DNA of 64,000 bases, from the NCBI GenBank assembly GCA_016719755.1, contig JADJYM010000016.1, positions 558,001-622,000 of the forward strand, written 5' to 3'. The notes below the pieces were generated by a model. The model ran no database searches, was not told the origin of the DNA, and saw only the letters and a program-made list of their open reading frames with translations. Source of the DNA: Novosphingobium sp. (GTDB lineage Bacteria; Pseudomonadota; Alphaproteobacteria; Sphingomonadales; Sphingomonadaceae). Of the stretch, positions 1-8,976 are shown one piece after another. How positions within the stretch are numbered: the first letter of the stretch is position 1; the number at the start of each line of letters is the position of its first letter. A program made the position numbers and the translations under genes.

Positions 1-1025
1 CGCTCGATGCGCTGCGCCACGGGTGGCCGCTTTGCGTTGACGGAGTGCTGACACTGCTGCCGTCAGAAACCGGCTTCGCGCCCGGAGCGACGGCGCCGCG
101 GATGCTGATCTCGGCGGCGCGGGCGGTTACGCTGAAGCTTGCCAACCAGCGTGAGGCCGCCGTGCCGGAAGCGCCGGTGCAGATTCGCGGAGCGGAGCCG
201 TTCGATCTTGATCTCGCCCGCGCCGTTGCCGATCCCGCGCTTGACCTCGCGCGCCCGTTCAAGGGGCCATTCCTGGCCGACCCGCTGGAGGCGCCAGAGG
301 CCGCTGTGACCGCGCTGGAACTGGCCCGGCTGGCCGGCATCCTTCCCGCCTTTCTGATTGACCCCACCCCGGTTGGCGAGACTCAGGCGGTATCCAGCGC
401 TGACCTTGCCGACTGGAAGGACGCGCGCCATCTCGCCGTGGCGAGCCGTGCCCGGCTGCCCGTCGCTGCGGCGGAGCAGGCCGAAATCGTGGCCTTTCGC
501 TCGGCCGACGATCTGCGCGAGCATGTCGCGCTGGTGATCGGGCGGCAGCAGGCTGAACGCGCGCCGCTGGTGCGGCTTCATTCCGAATGCCTGACCGGCG
601 ACGTGCTTGGCAGCCTGAAGTGCGATTGCGGCCCGCAGTTGGACGCTGCTTTGGAGGCGATGGCCGGTGAGGCCCGGACAGGCGGCTGGGGCATATTGCT
701 CTACTTGCGCCAGGAAGGGCGCGGGATCGGCCTGATCAACAAGCTGCGCGCCTATCAGTTGCAGGACCAGGGGTTCGACACGGTTGACGCCAACAACCGC
801 CTTGGCCTGCCGACCGAGGCGCGCGATTTCCCGGTTGCGGCGCGGATGCTCCAGCTGCTGGGCGTGGGGCCGATCCGGTTGATGACCAACAACCCGGCCA
901 AGGTTGAAGCACTATCGGCTGCCGGGGTGGCTGTAGTGGAGCGGGTGCCGCACCAGCTTCCGCCCAATCCGCACAATGCCCGCTATCTCGACACGAAACG
1001 CGACCGCACCGGGCATCTGCTGTGA
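1..1025 (+). CDS. ribA: GTP cyclohydrolase II (5'-truncated by window edge)
   Basis: RibA opens GTP to 2,5-diamino-6-ribosylamino-pyrimidinone phosphate, the first step of riboflavin synthesis in the cytosol. The zinc-site segment HSECLTGDVLGSLKCDCG, with its three cysteines, and the following LRQEGRGIGL active-site motif are intact, and the C-terminus has the usual MTNNPAKV segment. The reading frame stays open to base 3 (LDALRHGWPLCVDG upstream of the GTG at 45), and that residue pattern looks like normal N-terminal RibA sequence of sphingomonads, so the gene begins before the window and the GTG at 45 is probably internal. The stop overlaps the next gene by 4 bases (GTGA), so the two are likely translationally coupled. 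Confidence 0.93.
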   Translation, partial: LDALRHGWPLCVDGVLTLLPSETGFAPGATAPRMLISAARAVTLKLANQREAAVPEAPVQIRGAEPFDLDLARAVADPALDLARPFKGPFLADPLEAPEAAVTALELARLAGILPAFLIDPTPVGETQAVSSADLADWKDARHLAVASRARLPVAAAEQAEIVAFRSADDLREHVALVIGRQQAERAPLVRLHSECLTGDVLGSLKCDCGPQLDAALEAMAGEARTGGWGILLYLRQEGRGIGLINKLRAYQLQDQGFDTVDANNRLGLPTEARDFPVAARMLQLLGVGPIRLMTNNPAKVEALSAAGVAVVERVPHQLPPNPHNARYLDTKRDRTGHLL

Positions 1026-1528
1026 TCAACTACGCGATTCGTCCCGAACAGAGCGGCGACGAAGCGGCAATCCACGATCTTGTGCGGCGCGCCTTTGAGC
1101 CAATGTGGTTCAGTGATGGCAGTGAGCCCGATCTGGTCGATGCCCTGCGCGCAGCCGGCGATCTGGCGCTGTCACTGGTGGCAGTGACTGCACAAGGCGG
1201 GGTGATCGGGCATATTGGGTTCAGCCCGGTTACCATCGATCAGCGCGAGTGCGGCTGGTTCCAGATGGCGCCCGTTTCGGTTCTGCCGGAACTTCAGCTC
1301 AAGGGAATCGGATCGGCACTGATTGCTGCCGGCATCGCCGCGATGCGCCGGGTTGGTGCGCGAGGCGTCGCCGTGGTCGGCAATCCGGCCTATTATGAAC
1401 GCTTTGGCTTTCGGACCATTCCCGGATTGTCCCCGCTGGCCGATCACGATGCGCAGTATTTCCGCGCGCAGGATTTTGACGCAGCCCCGCCCAGTGGTGT
1501 GCTGCGCTATGCTCCGGCCTTCGGCTGA
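1022..1528 (+). CDS. GNAT family N-acetyltransferase
   Basis: 168-residue GCN5-related acetyltransferase of the YhbS-like type. The core motif A is visible as VSVLPELQLKGIGSALI, the acetyl-CoA pyrophosphate-binding loop, and the C-terminal NPAYYERFGF segment is typical of the same subgroup. The start is a GTG overlapping the ribA stop by 4 bases. The acceptor substrate is unknown; coupling to ribA says only that the two genes are co-expressed. It runs up to, and converges with, the beta-helix gene with a gap of 2 bases. Confidence 0.85.
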   Translation: MINYAIRPEQSGDEAAIHDLVRRAFEPMWFSDGSEPDLVDALRAAGDLALSLVAVTAQGGVIGHIGFSPVTIDQRECGWFQMAPVSVLPELQLKGIGSALIAAGIAAMRRVGARGVAVVGNPAYYERFGFRTIPGLSPLADHDAQYFRAQDFDAAPPSGVLRYAPAFG

Positions 1529-1530
1529 GC

Positions 1531-2487
1531 TCAGCGCCGGTCGTTGCGTTTGAGGTTCGCGGCAAGGCGGTTCTGGCCGATCTGCACCGGATCGTCGGTC
1601 CAGTTGGCTACAAAGGTGCTGGGCCATTCGACACCCGGTGCAAAGCGCGCATCGTTGCCTTCAATCACAAGTCCAGCGGAACTGTGCTGGCGCCCCTCGG
1701 GGGCAACGGTGATGAAGGCCGAATGGTTTTCCTTGTTCGTCCCTTGCACGAACCAGTTGTTCGCGATCCGCCCCGAGGCGCCGCCCGGCAGGTCGATCAT
1801 GTAATTGGTCCCGCGCCCTGCCGAATCGTCGAAGCTGCAGCCAAGAACGGCAATCTGTGCGGCACGGCTTTTCACGTAGTGCCCGCCGCGTCCGGCTTCG
1901 AAGCGGCTGCGGGTGATGGTCACGGTGCCGTACTCGCCCAGGTAAAGCGAATGGGCGCAGCCGCCAGGCCCTTCGCAGGTGCCCAGCCGCGTAAAGGTCG
2001 ACTTGTCGACCGTGATCGAACCGGCAGGATCGTTGGCTGACAGGATGCCCTGCTGGCTATCGCGGAACCAGGACTGGCTGACCACAAGGTTGCCCTGTTC
2101 AAGCCGGATGCCGGCTCCGTTCCAGTCAGGCACGCGGATGTTGGCAAAGACCAGCCCTTCGACGCGCGCCTCGCGTCCGCGCAGTACCAGCGCGGCCTTG
2201 CCTTCGCAGGCGACTCCGTCGAGCACGCTCTGGCCTGGTACCTCGGCGATGTAGGCGATCGTTCCACCCGTTTGCACCGCGCAGTCGGCAAAGCGCCCGG
2301 CGGGGATGACAATCGTGCCGCTGCCGTTGCCGATTGCGTTGACCGCGTCCTGCAGGCGGGCGAAGGTCTGGTTGGTACCCGCGATCTGGTAAGCCGCGCG
2401 CGGCTGGGCCGGAGCGGATGCAGCGGGAACGAGCGCGGCGGCCAGCGCGGCGGCGGCGACAAAGGGAAGGCGGACAGGTCGGGTCAT
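1531..2487 (-). CDS. Secreted right-handed beta-helix repeat protein
   Basis: 318 residues. An N-terminal signal peptide (MTRPVRLPFVAAAALAAALVP, cleavage near APAQ) predicts export. The body has regularly spaced short hydrophobic strands with N, G and D turns (for example GAGIRLEQGNLVVSQSWF and GTVTITRSRF) as in pectate-lyase-like parallel beta-helices, which usually bind or cleave polysaccharide. No catalytic motif can be assigned. The ATG at 2487 is chosen because it begins the signal peptide; the open frame extends upstream to 2610 without protein-like sequence. The two cysteine pairs in the helix body may form disulfides. Confidence 0.75.
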   Translation of the reverse strand: MTRPVRLPFVAAAALAAALVPAASAPAQPRAAYQIAGTNQTFARLQDAVNAIGNGSGTIVIPAGRFADCAVQTGGTIAYIAEVPGQSVLDGVACEGKAALVLRGREARVEGLVFANIRVPDWNGAGIRLEQGNLVVSQSWFRDSQQGILSANDPAGSITVDKSTFTRLGTCEGPGGCAHSLYLGEYGTVTITRSRFEAGRGGHYVKSRAAQIAVLGCSFDDSAGRGTNYMIDLPGGASGRIANNWFVQGTNKENHSAFITVAPEGRQHSSAGLVIEGNDARFAPGVEWPSTFVANWTDDPVQIGQNRLAANLKRNDRR

Positions 2488-2606
2488 GGCGCCCCGATAC
2501 CACCGCCCGGTCAACAAGGGGTGAAGCAATCCGGCGCTGTCCCGGCGAAGGACAGGTCGGGTGCGACAGGTTGCAGTTTCGCGCTGCGCCTGAACTCCTG
2601 CCGGAC

Positions 2607-2816
2607 TCACCCCTTGGCCGGTTCCTTTGGTGGACGGCCCCGGCGGGGCGGATCTGCCGGGGCAAGCTTGATCCCGCGCCGGGCGAGGGCCTCGCGCAGC
2701 AGCACTTCGACCTCGGCGTTGACCGAGCGGAAATCCGCCGCTGCCGCCCGCTCCAGCGCTGCGTAGAGCGCCGGATCGAGCCGCAGCGGGAAGGATTTCT
2801 TGGTCGGCGGAGGCAT
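2607..2816 (-). CDS. Small ribbon-helix-helix (Arc-like) protein
   Basis: 69 residues. The segment KSFPLRLDPALYAALERAAA is a typical ribbon-helix-helix beta strand plus helix, followed by a second helix (VNAEVEVLLREALARRG) and a basic proline-rich tail. RHH proteins bind DNA as dimers. The gene starts 10 bases after the stop of the SPFH gene and is clearly in the same transcript. The same pairing with an SPFH protein is common in sphingomonads, as far as I recall. It may autoregulate the operon through the palindrome at 3757-3775; that link is inferred. Confidence 0.8.
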   Translation of the reverse strand: MPPPTKKSFPLRLDPALYAALERAAAADFRSVNAEVEVLLREALARRGIKLAPADPPRRGRPPKEPAKG

Positions 2817-2826
2817 CGCGCGCTGC

Positions 2827-3741
2827 CTAGTAGAGCGATCCCGCGTTGACCACCGGCTGGGTGTCACGCTCACCGCACAGCACGACCATCAGGTTGGAGA
2901 CCATTGCCGCCTTGCGCTCGTCGTCAAGGTGGACCACGTCCTTCTCGCTCAGCTGCTGGAGCGCCATCTCGACCATGGTCACCGCGCCCTCGACCAGCTT
3001 CTTGCGTGCGCTGATCACGGCCTCAGCCTGCTGGCGGCGAAGCATCGCACCGGCGATCTCCGGCGCATAGGCCAGGTGGGTCAGGCCGCATTCGTCGACG
3101 GTCAGCCCGGCGATCCGCAGCCGTTCGTTAAGTTCGACCCGCAGCTCCTGGTTCACTTCGCCATGGTTGGACCGCAGCGTGGTCTCGTGATGCTCGATAT
3201 CGTCGTAGGGATAGCGCGAGCCGATCGAGCGCACCGCTGCCTCGATCTGGACTTCAACGAAGGCCTTGTAGTCATCGACGTCGTACAGCGCCTGCGCGGT
3301 GTCGGCAACGCGCCAGACCACGTTGGTGGCGATCTCGATCGGATTGCCGCGCAGATCGTTGATCTTGAGCTTTTCCGAAACGACGTTGTTTGCGCGTACC
3401 GAGATCTTGGTCTTGCCCATCCACGGCCAGACCCAGCGCAGGCCGGGCGAACGGTCGGTCCCGCGGTAGGAACCGAACAGGGTGATTGCGGCGGCCTGGT
3501 TGGGCTGGATCATGTAGAATCCGCTCGACAGGATGATCAACGCGATCACGCTGAGGCCGGATGACACGACAAAGCCGAAAATCTCGCTTTCCGCCGGATT
3601 GCTGCCGGCGAACGCGATGATGCGCCAGATGGTCAGCACCAGCAGTGCGATGAAGGCCACGAAGATCAGATAGCCGCTGGTGCTCCACGCACGCTTCTCG
3701 CGGCTCAGGTTCATGGCTGGATGGTCAGTGGTCATCGGCAT
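2827..3741 (-). CDS. SPFH/Band 7 domain membrane protein
   Basis: 304 residues. Two hydrophobic segments lie at about residues 22-46 and 58-76 ([13 protein letters not shown] and [14 protein letters not shown]), followed by an SPFH/prohibitin domain that starts with the characteristic [17 protein letters not shown] and runs to a helical C-terminus ([20 protein letters not shown]). Proteins of this class form oligomeric rings at the inner membrane and are often linked to protease control or stress. It is the first gene of a two-gene operon with the RHH protein. The AT-rich leader, in contrast to the surrounding GC-rich DNA, carries a palindrome (3757-3775) likely to be an operator. Confidence 0.88.
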   Translation of the reverse strand: MPMTTDHPAMNLSREKRAWSTSGYLIFVAFIALLVLTIWRIIAFAGSNPAESEIFGFVVSSGLSVIALIILSSGFYMIQPNQAAAITLFGSYRGTDRSPGLRWVWPWMGKTKISVRANNVVSEKLKINDLRGNPIEIATNVVWRVADTAQALYDVDDYKAFVEVQIEAAVRSIGSRYPYDDIEHHETTLRSNHGEVNQELRVELNERLRIAGLTVDECGLTHLAYAPEIAGAMLRRQQAEAVISARKKLVEGAVTMVEMALQQLSEKDVVHLDDERKAAMVSNLMVVLCGERDTQPVVNAGSLY

Positions 3742-3756
3742 GCTTTCCTATAAATG

Positions 3757-3775
3757 CGATATCAATATAATATCG
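3757..3775. promoter_or_regulatory. Candidate operator of the SPFH operon
   Basis: Perfect inverted repeat CGATAT-N7-ATATCG, 15 bases upstream of the SPFH start codon and inside a roughly 30-base AT-rich island. It is also upstream of the divergent P-type ATPase, about 180 bases away. Position and symmetry fit a dimeric repressor site; the protein is not known. Confidence 0.5.
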
Positions 3776-3953
3776 AATGGGGGCTGCCTGTCAATCGTTC
3801 CCGATCCGGCTTCATCCAACCCTGGGGCGGGGGCATTCGGGGCGCGCTCCCGGAACGGGTCCGGCACGCGGTCACCAGTGCTTGCTTGCGGGCGGGTTCT
3901 CCGGGCACAGTTGCCGCGACCGCGCGTGCGGCAAAGTTCCGGGAGTCGGGGTT

Positions 3954-6515
3954 ATGGCCAATGCAGTCAGTCCGGCCTCCGGTTCCGCAGCGGGAGATTC
4001 TCTCCTGACCGGGCTCTCCCCGGCTCGGGCGCGCGAGATTCTCGAGCGTGACGGCCCCAACGAGCTTCCCCGGGCCAGTCGTCGCTCGCCCCTGCGGATC
4101 GCCCTGGAAGTGGTGCGCGAGCCGATGCTGGCCATGCTGCTCGCCGCCGGTGGCATCTACCTTGCGCTGGGCGACAGGACCGAGGCGCTGGTGCTGCTGC
4201 TGTTCGCGCTGTTCTCGATCGTCATCACCATTGTCCAGGAAGCGCGCACGGAAAACGTGCTCGAGGCGCTCCGCGATCTTTCGGCGCCTCGGGCCCTGGT
4301 CATCCGCGATGGCGGGACGATCCGGATTCCCGGAAGGGAGGTGGTGTGCGGCGACATTCTTGTACTCGAACAGGGCGACCGGATTGCTGCCGACGCGTGC
4401 CTGCTTGAAGCGCGGGATCTGGAAGCCGACGAATCGCTGCTGACTGGCGAGTCGGTCCCGGTGCGCAAGCGCTCCGTCCGGCCCGGCGACCGGCCCGATG
4501 CGGAGCCGGGGGGCGACGATCATCCGCAGGTCTTTTCAGGATCGATCGTCACGCGTGGCCGCGGGCTTGCCCGGGTGTCGGCTACCGGGCTGCGCAGCCG
4601 GATCGGGCAGATCGGACAATCGCTCGCCGGGCTTGAGGTGGAAACGCCCCGCCTCCAGGCGGAAACCTCGCGCATCGTGGCTCTCTGCGCTGCCGGAGGG
4701 CTGGCCATCGCGGCGATTGTCGTGGTTCTCTACGGTCTCATGCGCGGTTCGTGGCTAGACGCCGTACTGGCCGGCATCGCCACGGCCATGTCCCTGCTGC
4801 CCGAGGAATTCCCGGTGGTCCTGACGATCTTCCTGGCGATGGGCGCCTGGCGGATCGCCCAGGTTGGCGTGCTGACGCGGCGCACTTCCGCGATCGAGAC
4901 GATGGGAGCGGCGACTGTCCTGTGTACGGACAAGACCGGAACGCTGACGCAGAACCGGATGACCGTCGCGGAGCTCTGGATTCCGGGCGCAAGGGCCCGG
5001 CCGCTTGACGAAGCGATCCGCGACCCGCGGGCGTTCGCTCTGCTGGAGACTTCGGCCCTGGCCAGCGCGCCGGTGCCGGTGGATCCGATGGAGGTGGCGT
5101 TCCACTCAGCGGCCCGGGAGATCGGCAGCACCGCCGGGAACGGCAAGGCGCTGATCCAGAGCTATGGCCTCACGCCGGATCTGCTCGCGATGTCCAACAT
5201 TTGGCAGCATGAGGAAGGCCTGCCGCTGCTGGTCGCGACCAAGGGCGCGCCCGAAGCGGTGGCCCGGCTCTGTGGCCTGGCCGGTGAGGAACTGGCGGCG
5301 CTGGAGGCCGCCGCGCAGGAAATGGCTGCGCGCGGCATGCGGGTGCTTGGCATCGCTTGCGCGCAAGCTGCCATTGGCGATCATGCGAAGGCTCATGGCG
5401 AGCATGCCTTTCGCCTGCTCGGCCTGACCGGTCTTGCCGATCCGCTGCGGGCCGGGGTGCCCGAGGCGGTGGCGCAATGCCGGAAGGCGGGAATCCGCGT
5501 GGTGATGATCACCGGGGACCATGCCGCGACCGCGCAGGCGATTGCCGCCCAGGCGGGTATCGCGGGCGGGGAGGTTATGCTGGGCGCGGAAGTGGCGGCA
5601 ATCAGTGACGCGCAACTCATGGTCCGCGCGCCCGGGGTCAGCGTTTTCGCGCGCACCCAGCCCGATCAGAAGCTGCGAATTGTCAATGCGCTCAAGGCCG
5701 CTGGCGAGATCGTGGCGATGACTGGAGACGGCGTGAACGATGCACCGGCGCTCAAGGCGGCTCACATCGGCATCGCCATGGGCAAGCGGGGCACCGACGT
5801 CGCCCGCGAGGCGGCATCGATCGTGCTGGTCGAGGACGACTTCGGGGCAATCGTGGCGGCGATCCGGGTTGGGCGGCGAATCTACGACAATATCCGCAAG
5901 GCGCTGGCCTTCATCTTTGGCGTCCACGTGCCGATTGCCGGACTTGCCATCCTGCCGCTGGCGTTCGGGTTGCCAGTCATCCTGGGGCCGCTGCAGATCG
6001 CGCTGCTCGAAATGGTGATAGATCCGGTCTGTGCGCTTGTCTTCGAAGCCGAGCGGGAGGAAAGCAGGGCCATGGAGCGACCGCCGCGCAATCCCGCCGA
6101 CCGGCTGTTTTCGGTGACGCTGGTCGGATGGTCAGTGGTCCAGGGCGGATTGGCGCTTGCGGCCGTTTCCGGCGTCACATTCGCGGCGCACTACCTCGGG
6201 CTCGAACCGGATCGGGTGCGGACCCTTGCATTCTTCTCGCTGCTTGCGGCGATCCTGGCGCTGGTGTTCGCCAATCGCTCGTTCAGCATATCGCTTGGCC
6301 ACGCCCTGTTTCGCGGCAATCCCGCGTTCCGGTATGTGATGGCGTTCGTGGTAGCCGGATCGGCAGCGATCGCGCTGTCCTCGTCGATTCAGCGCGTGCT
6401 GGGCTTCTCCGCGCCCGGACTGGTGGAGCTTGCTGTCATCGCGGCCGTCGGGGTCGGCCTGCTGGTTGGCCTGGAGCTGACCAAGGCCGCTGGACGGGGG
6501 CGAGCAGCCGCCTAG
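3954..6515 (+). CDS. P2-type cation-transporting ATPase
   Basis: 853-residue P-type ATPase. Visible are the actuator loop TGES (164-167), the phosphorylation motif DKTGTLT with catalytic D326, the hinge GDGVNDAPALK and about ten membrane segments, with a C-terminal transport domain. The M4 ion-site motif is PEEFP (283-287), where calcium pumps have PEGLP; the glutamate is kept but the next residue is acidic. The ion (Ca, Mg, Mn or other) cannot be read from this. The ATG at 3954 is chosen because of the GGGAG 8 bases upstream and because the upstream extension is not protein-like. Its end overlaps the convergent PRPP synthetase gene by 4 bases. Confidence 0.9.
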   Translation: MANAVSPASGSAAGDSLLTGLSPARAREILERDGPNELPRASRRSPLRIALEVVREPMLAMLLAAGGIYLALGDRTEALVLLLFALFSIVITIVQEARTENVLEALRDLSAPRALVIRDGGTIRIPGREVVCGDILVLEQGDRIAADACLLEARDLEADESLLTGESVPVRKRSVRPGDRPDAEPGGDDHPQVFSGSIVTRGRGLARVSATGLRSRIGQIGQSLAGLEVETPRLQAETSRIVALCAAGGLAIAAIVVVLYGLMRGSWLDAVLAGIATAMSLLPEEFPVVLTIFLAMGAWRIAQVGVLTRRTSAIETMGAATVLCTDKTGTLTQNRMTVAELWIPGARARPLDEAIRDPRAFALLETSALASAPVPVDPMEVAFHSAAREIGSTAGNGKALIQSYGLTPDLLAMSNIWQHEEGLPLLVATKGAPEAVARLCGLAGEELAALEAAAQEMAARGMRVLGIACAQAAIGDHAKAHGEHAFRLLGLTGLADPLRAGVPEAVAQCRKAGIRVVMITGDHAATAQAIAAQAGIAGGEVMLGAEVAAISDAQLMVRAPGVSVFARTQPDQKLRIVNALKAAGEIVAMTGDGVNDAPALKAAHIGIAMGKRGTDVAREAASIVLVEDDFGAIVAAIRVGRRIYDNIRKALAFIFGVHVPIAGLAILPLAFGLPVILGPLQIALLEMVIDPVCALVFEAEREESRAMERPPRNPADRLFSVTLVGWSVVQGGLALAAVSGVTFAAHYLGLEPDRVRTLAFFSLLAAILALVFANRSFSISLGHALFRGNPAFRYVMAFVVAGSAAIALSSSIQRVLGFSAPGLVELAVIAAVGVGLLVGLELTKAAGRGRAAA

Positions 6516-7417
6516 GGCTTCTGTCGGTCTGCAAGCATGGCGCAAACCGCCGCCGCGAAGGCAGGAGCAAGCTCGATCCGGTTCGTGGGATGGGGAATCG
6601 AATCCGTGCTGACGATGTCAGCCGTGACGGTGCGAAGCTTTTCGAAAGCGTCGCCAGCGAACAGCGCATGGGTGACCGCGCAGCAGGGTTGAGCGAAACC
6701 GGCCTCCGCAAGCAGGCGGGCAGCCTCTATCAGCGTGTGCCCTGACGCGGCGACATCGTCGATCAGCACAGGGGTCAAGCCCCGGTGGGCGGTCAGGTCG
6801 GGCAGGACAAGCTCCACCTCGCGGTCCCCCCGCCTGGTCTTTTCGAGAACGGCAAAGGGCGCGCCCATGGTGGCGGCGGCTTGCGCCACCCATTGCCGAC
6901 TTTCGGCATCGGGGCCGAGGAGCAGAGGCCTTTCGACATTCTCGCAAATCCATCCGGCGAGCAAAGGCGCGGCCCGGACCACGCTGGAGGGGATCGGGTA
7001 GAGCTCGTCAAGCGAAGCAAACCGGTGCAGGTGGGGGTCGGCGGTTACCAGCCAATCCACGCTGGCGGAGAGCACGCGGGCGAAGCTGCGGGAAGTAATC
7101 GCTTCGCCCGCCTCGAAGCGGCGATCCTGCCGCATATAGGCCAGGTAGGGCGCAACGAGGCCAACCCGCGCCGCGCCAAGGTCTCTGGCCGTGTCGGCGG
7201 CGAACAGCAGCGGGGCCAGCTTCGGATCGGGATCGGCCAGCGTGCAATTGAGTACGACCTCGGTGCCCGCAAGGCTCGGCGGCAGCCGCAGATAGGTCTC
7301 GTGGTCCGGAAAGCGGCGGGTTGCGACCACGGCATGATCGCAGCCCAGCGCCCGGGCAAGCCGCTGGCCGAAGGCCTCTCCTTCGGGCCAGGACAGGACG
7401 AGGCGCCGCCCGCTCAT
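6512..7417 (-). CDS. PRPP synthetase-like phosphoribosyltransferase-fold protein
   Basis: 301 residues, similar to ribose-phosphate pyrophosphokinase of the short archaeal type. The N-terminal half has RRFPDHETYLRLP and the catalytic-flexible-loop region APYLAYMRQDRRFEAGE; the PRPP-binding loop is PVLIDDVAASGHTL. It is shorter than bacterial housekeeping Prs (about 315 residues) and probably a second copy. It is encoded directly after an AMP-phosphorylase-like gene with a 4-base overlap, so both proteins are made together. The pair suggests a nucleotide-to-PRPP salvage link rather than bulk PRPP supply. That role is inferred. Confidence 0.82.
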   Translation of the reverse strand: MSGRRLVLSWPEGEAFGQRLARALGCDHAVVATRRFPDHETYLRLPPSLAGTEVVLNCTLADPDPKLAPLLFAADTARDLGAARVGLVAPYLAYMRQDRRFEAGEAITSRSFARVLSASVDWLVTADPHLHRFASLDELYPIPSSVVRAAPLLAGWICENVERPLLLGPDAESRQWVAQAAATMGAPFAVLEKTRRGDREVELVLPDLTAHRGLTPVLIDDVAASGHTLIEAARLLAEAGFAQPCCAVTHALFAGDAFEKLRTVTADIVSTDSIPHPTNRIELAPAFAAAVCAMLADRQKP

Positions 7418-8976
7418 TCAGCGACCGTGAAGATCGCGCCATCCGCTGCGGCATAGGCCAGCGCATAGTGCAGTTCGCCATGCGTCTCGGCATGGACCGT
7501 GCAGAGTTCCCTGCCGATCTCGACCGCATCGCCAAGCCGGACGTGCATCTCAAGGCCTGCCGCCTTTGCCGCAGGCGCGCCTGCCAGCTTGGCCAGCTTG
7601 GCGAGCTTGCGGTTGTCGATCCCGGTGATCCGGCCCGGCCGCGCCGCCGTCAGCGTATGGCGGTGTGCCGCGCAGGGCGGTTCGCGCATCCCGCCCTGCG
7701 CTTCGCAGATTCGCTGGAATTTCTCCCAGGCACTGCCGCTCGCCAGGGTTTGCGCGGCGAGTTCGGCGCCCGATCTGGGCGGAGTTCGGCCACCCAGTTC
7801 CAGGATTGCGCCTGCAAGCTCGATTGCCCGGCTGCGCAAATCCTCCAGCCCCGGATTGTTCCGGAGCACGGCAAGCACGTCGCGCGCCTCCAGCGCCGGG
7901 CCGATACCCCGGCCGACCGGCTCAAGACCCGGTCCGGGCATGATCCGCGTTTCCAGACCGAAGCCGCGCGCCACCGCCAGCAATGCGTCCGACAGGACTA
8001 TGCCGGCCGCCTCGCTGCGCACCTTGGCCGAAGGGCCTATCGGCATGTCGATGACCAGGTGGGTGGAACCGGCAGCGATCTTCTTGGACAGCACCGAGGC
8101 GACCATCTGCCCGACAGCATCAAGGTCCAGCACGCGCTCGACCCCGATGATAAAGTCGTCGGCGGGGCTGAGCCGCACCGAACCGCCCCAGACGATGCAA
8201 CCGCCTTCCTGTTCGACGACCCGGCGGATCGCCGCCAGATTGAGATCGACCGGGGCCAGTGTTTCCATGGTGTCCGCGGTGCCGGCCGGCGAAGTGATCG
8301 CCCGGGACGAGGTCTTGGGCATCAGCAAGCCCTGCGCGGCGACAATGGCGACCACGATCGGGGTGGTCCGGTTGCCGGGCAGTCCGCCGACACTGTGCTT
8401 GTCGACGACAATCCCGGAACCCCATGACAGGCGGTCTCCGACATCGACCATTGCCCTGGTCAGCCCCATCGTTTCGTCGAGATCGAGCGGAAAGGCCGAG
8501 CAGGCGGTGACGAAGGATGCAAGGTGCACGTCGTTGTAACGGCCCGCCACGACGTCCGTGATGATCGCCTGGAACGACCCCTGGGAGAGGCGGTTGCCAT
8601 AGACCCGGCGGCGCAGTTCGCCGAGCGAGGCGACCGTTGGCGCGTGGCCGACCGCGACCAGTTCGCCAGGCTCTACCCGCAGGCTGGCCCAGGCCTTCTC
8701 GCACAGGCCGATCTCGTCGCCGTGCAGCAGTTCGGGCGAACAGTGCACGATCCCCGCGACGATTTCCCCGTGGCCCGAAGCGACCAGAATCTCGGAGCGG
8801 GCTGCGAAGCCTTCCGATCGGCACACGTCGCAATCGGACCGCATATAGGCGGTCGGCTGATGCTGGCTGGTCGAAAGACCGATGCGCCGTGCCCGCATGC
8901 GATGGGGTGCATGCTCCCTGCTGGCAACGACGAATGCCGGCCGTTGTGCGGGCGGAACCACCGGGTCACCGCTCAT
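7414..8976 (-). CDS. AMP phosphorylase/thymidine phosphorylase family protein
   Basis: 520 residues, about 80 longer than bacterial thymidine phosphorylase, with the N-terminal extra domain seen in archaeal AMP phosphorylase. The phosphate-binding signature is DKHSVGGLPGN followed by PKTSSRAITSPAGTADTME and CIVWGG, which matches the AMP-phosphorylase subgroup; bacterial DeoA has DKHSTGGVGD. Members cleave nucleoside 5'-monophosphates with phosphate to ribose-1,5-bisphosphate and base. Start ATG at 8976 is chosen at the beginning of conserved sequence. It is the first gene of the operon with the PRPP synthetase-like gene. Automated annotation would probably call it thymidine phosphorylase. Confidence 0.85.
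   Translation of the reverse strand: MSGDPVVPPAQRPAFVVASREHAPHRMRARRIGLSTSQHQPTAYMRSDCDVCRSEGFAARSEILVASGHGEIVAGIVHCSPELLHGDEIGLCEKAWASLRVEPGELVAVGHAPTVASLGELRRRVYGNRLSQGSFQAIITDVVAGRYNDVHLASFVTACSAFPLDLDETMGLTRAMVDVGDRLSWGSGIVVDKHSVGGLPGNRTTPIVVAIVAAQGLLMPKTSSRAITSPAGTADTMETLAPVDLNLAAIRRVVEQEGGCIVWGGSVRLSPADDFIIGVERVLDLDAVGQMVASVLSKKIAAGSTHLVIDMPIGPSAKVRSEAAGIVLSDALLAVARGFGLETRIMPGPGLEPVGRGIGPALEARDVLAVLRNNPGLEDLRSRAIELAGAILELGGRTPPRSGAELAAQTLASGSAWEKFQRICEAQGGMREPPCAAHRHTLTAARPGRITGIDNRKLAKLAKLAGAPAAKAAGLEMHVRLGDAVEIGRELCTVHAETHGELHYALAYAAADGAIFTVAE

Noticed and set aside
2827..3564. Long plus-strand frame opposite the SPFH gene
   Set aside because: It mirrors the SPFH codons, has no family motifs and no RBS; it is a shadow of the GC-rich coding strand.
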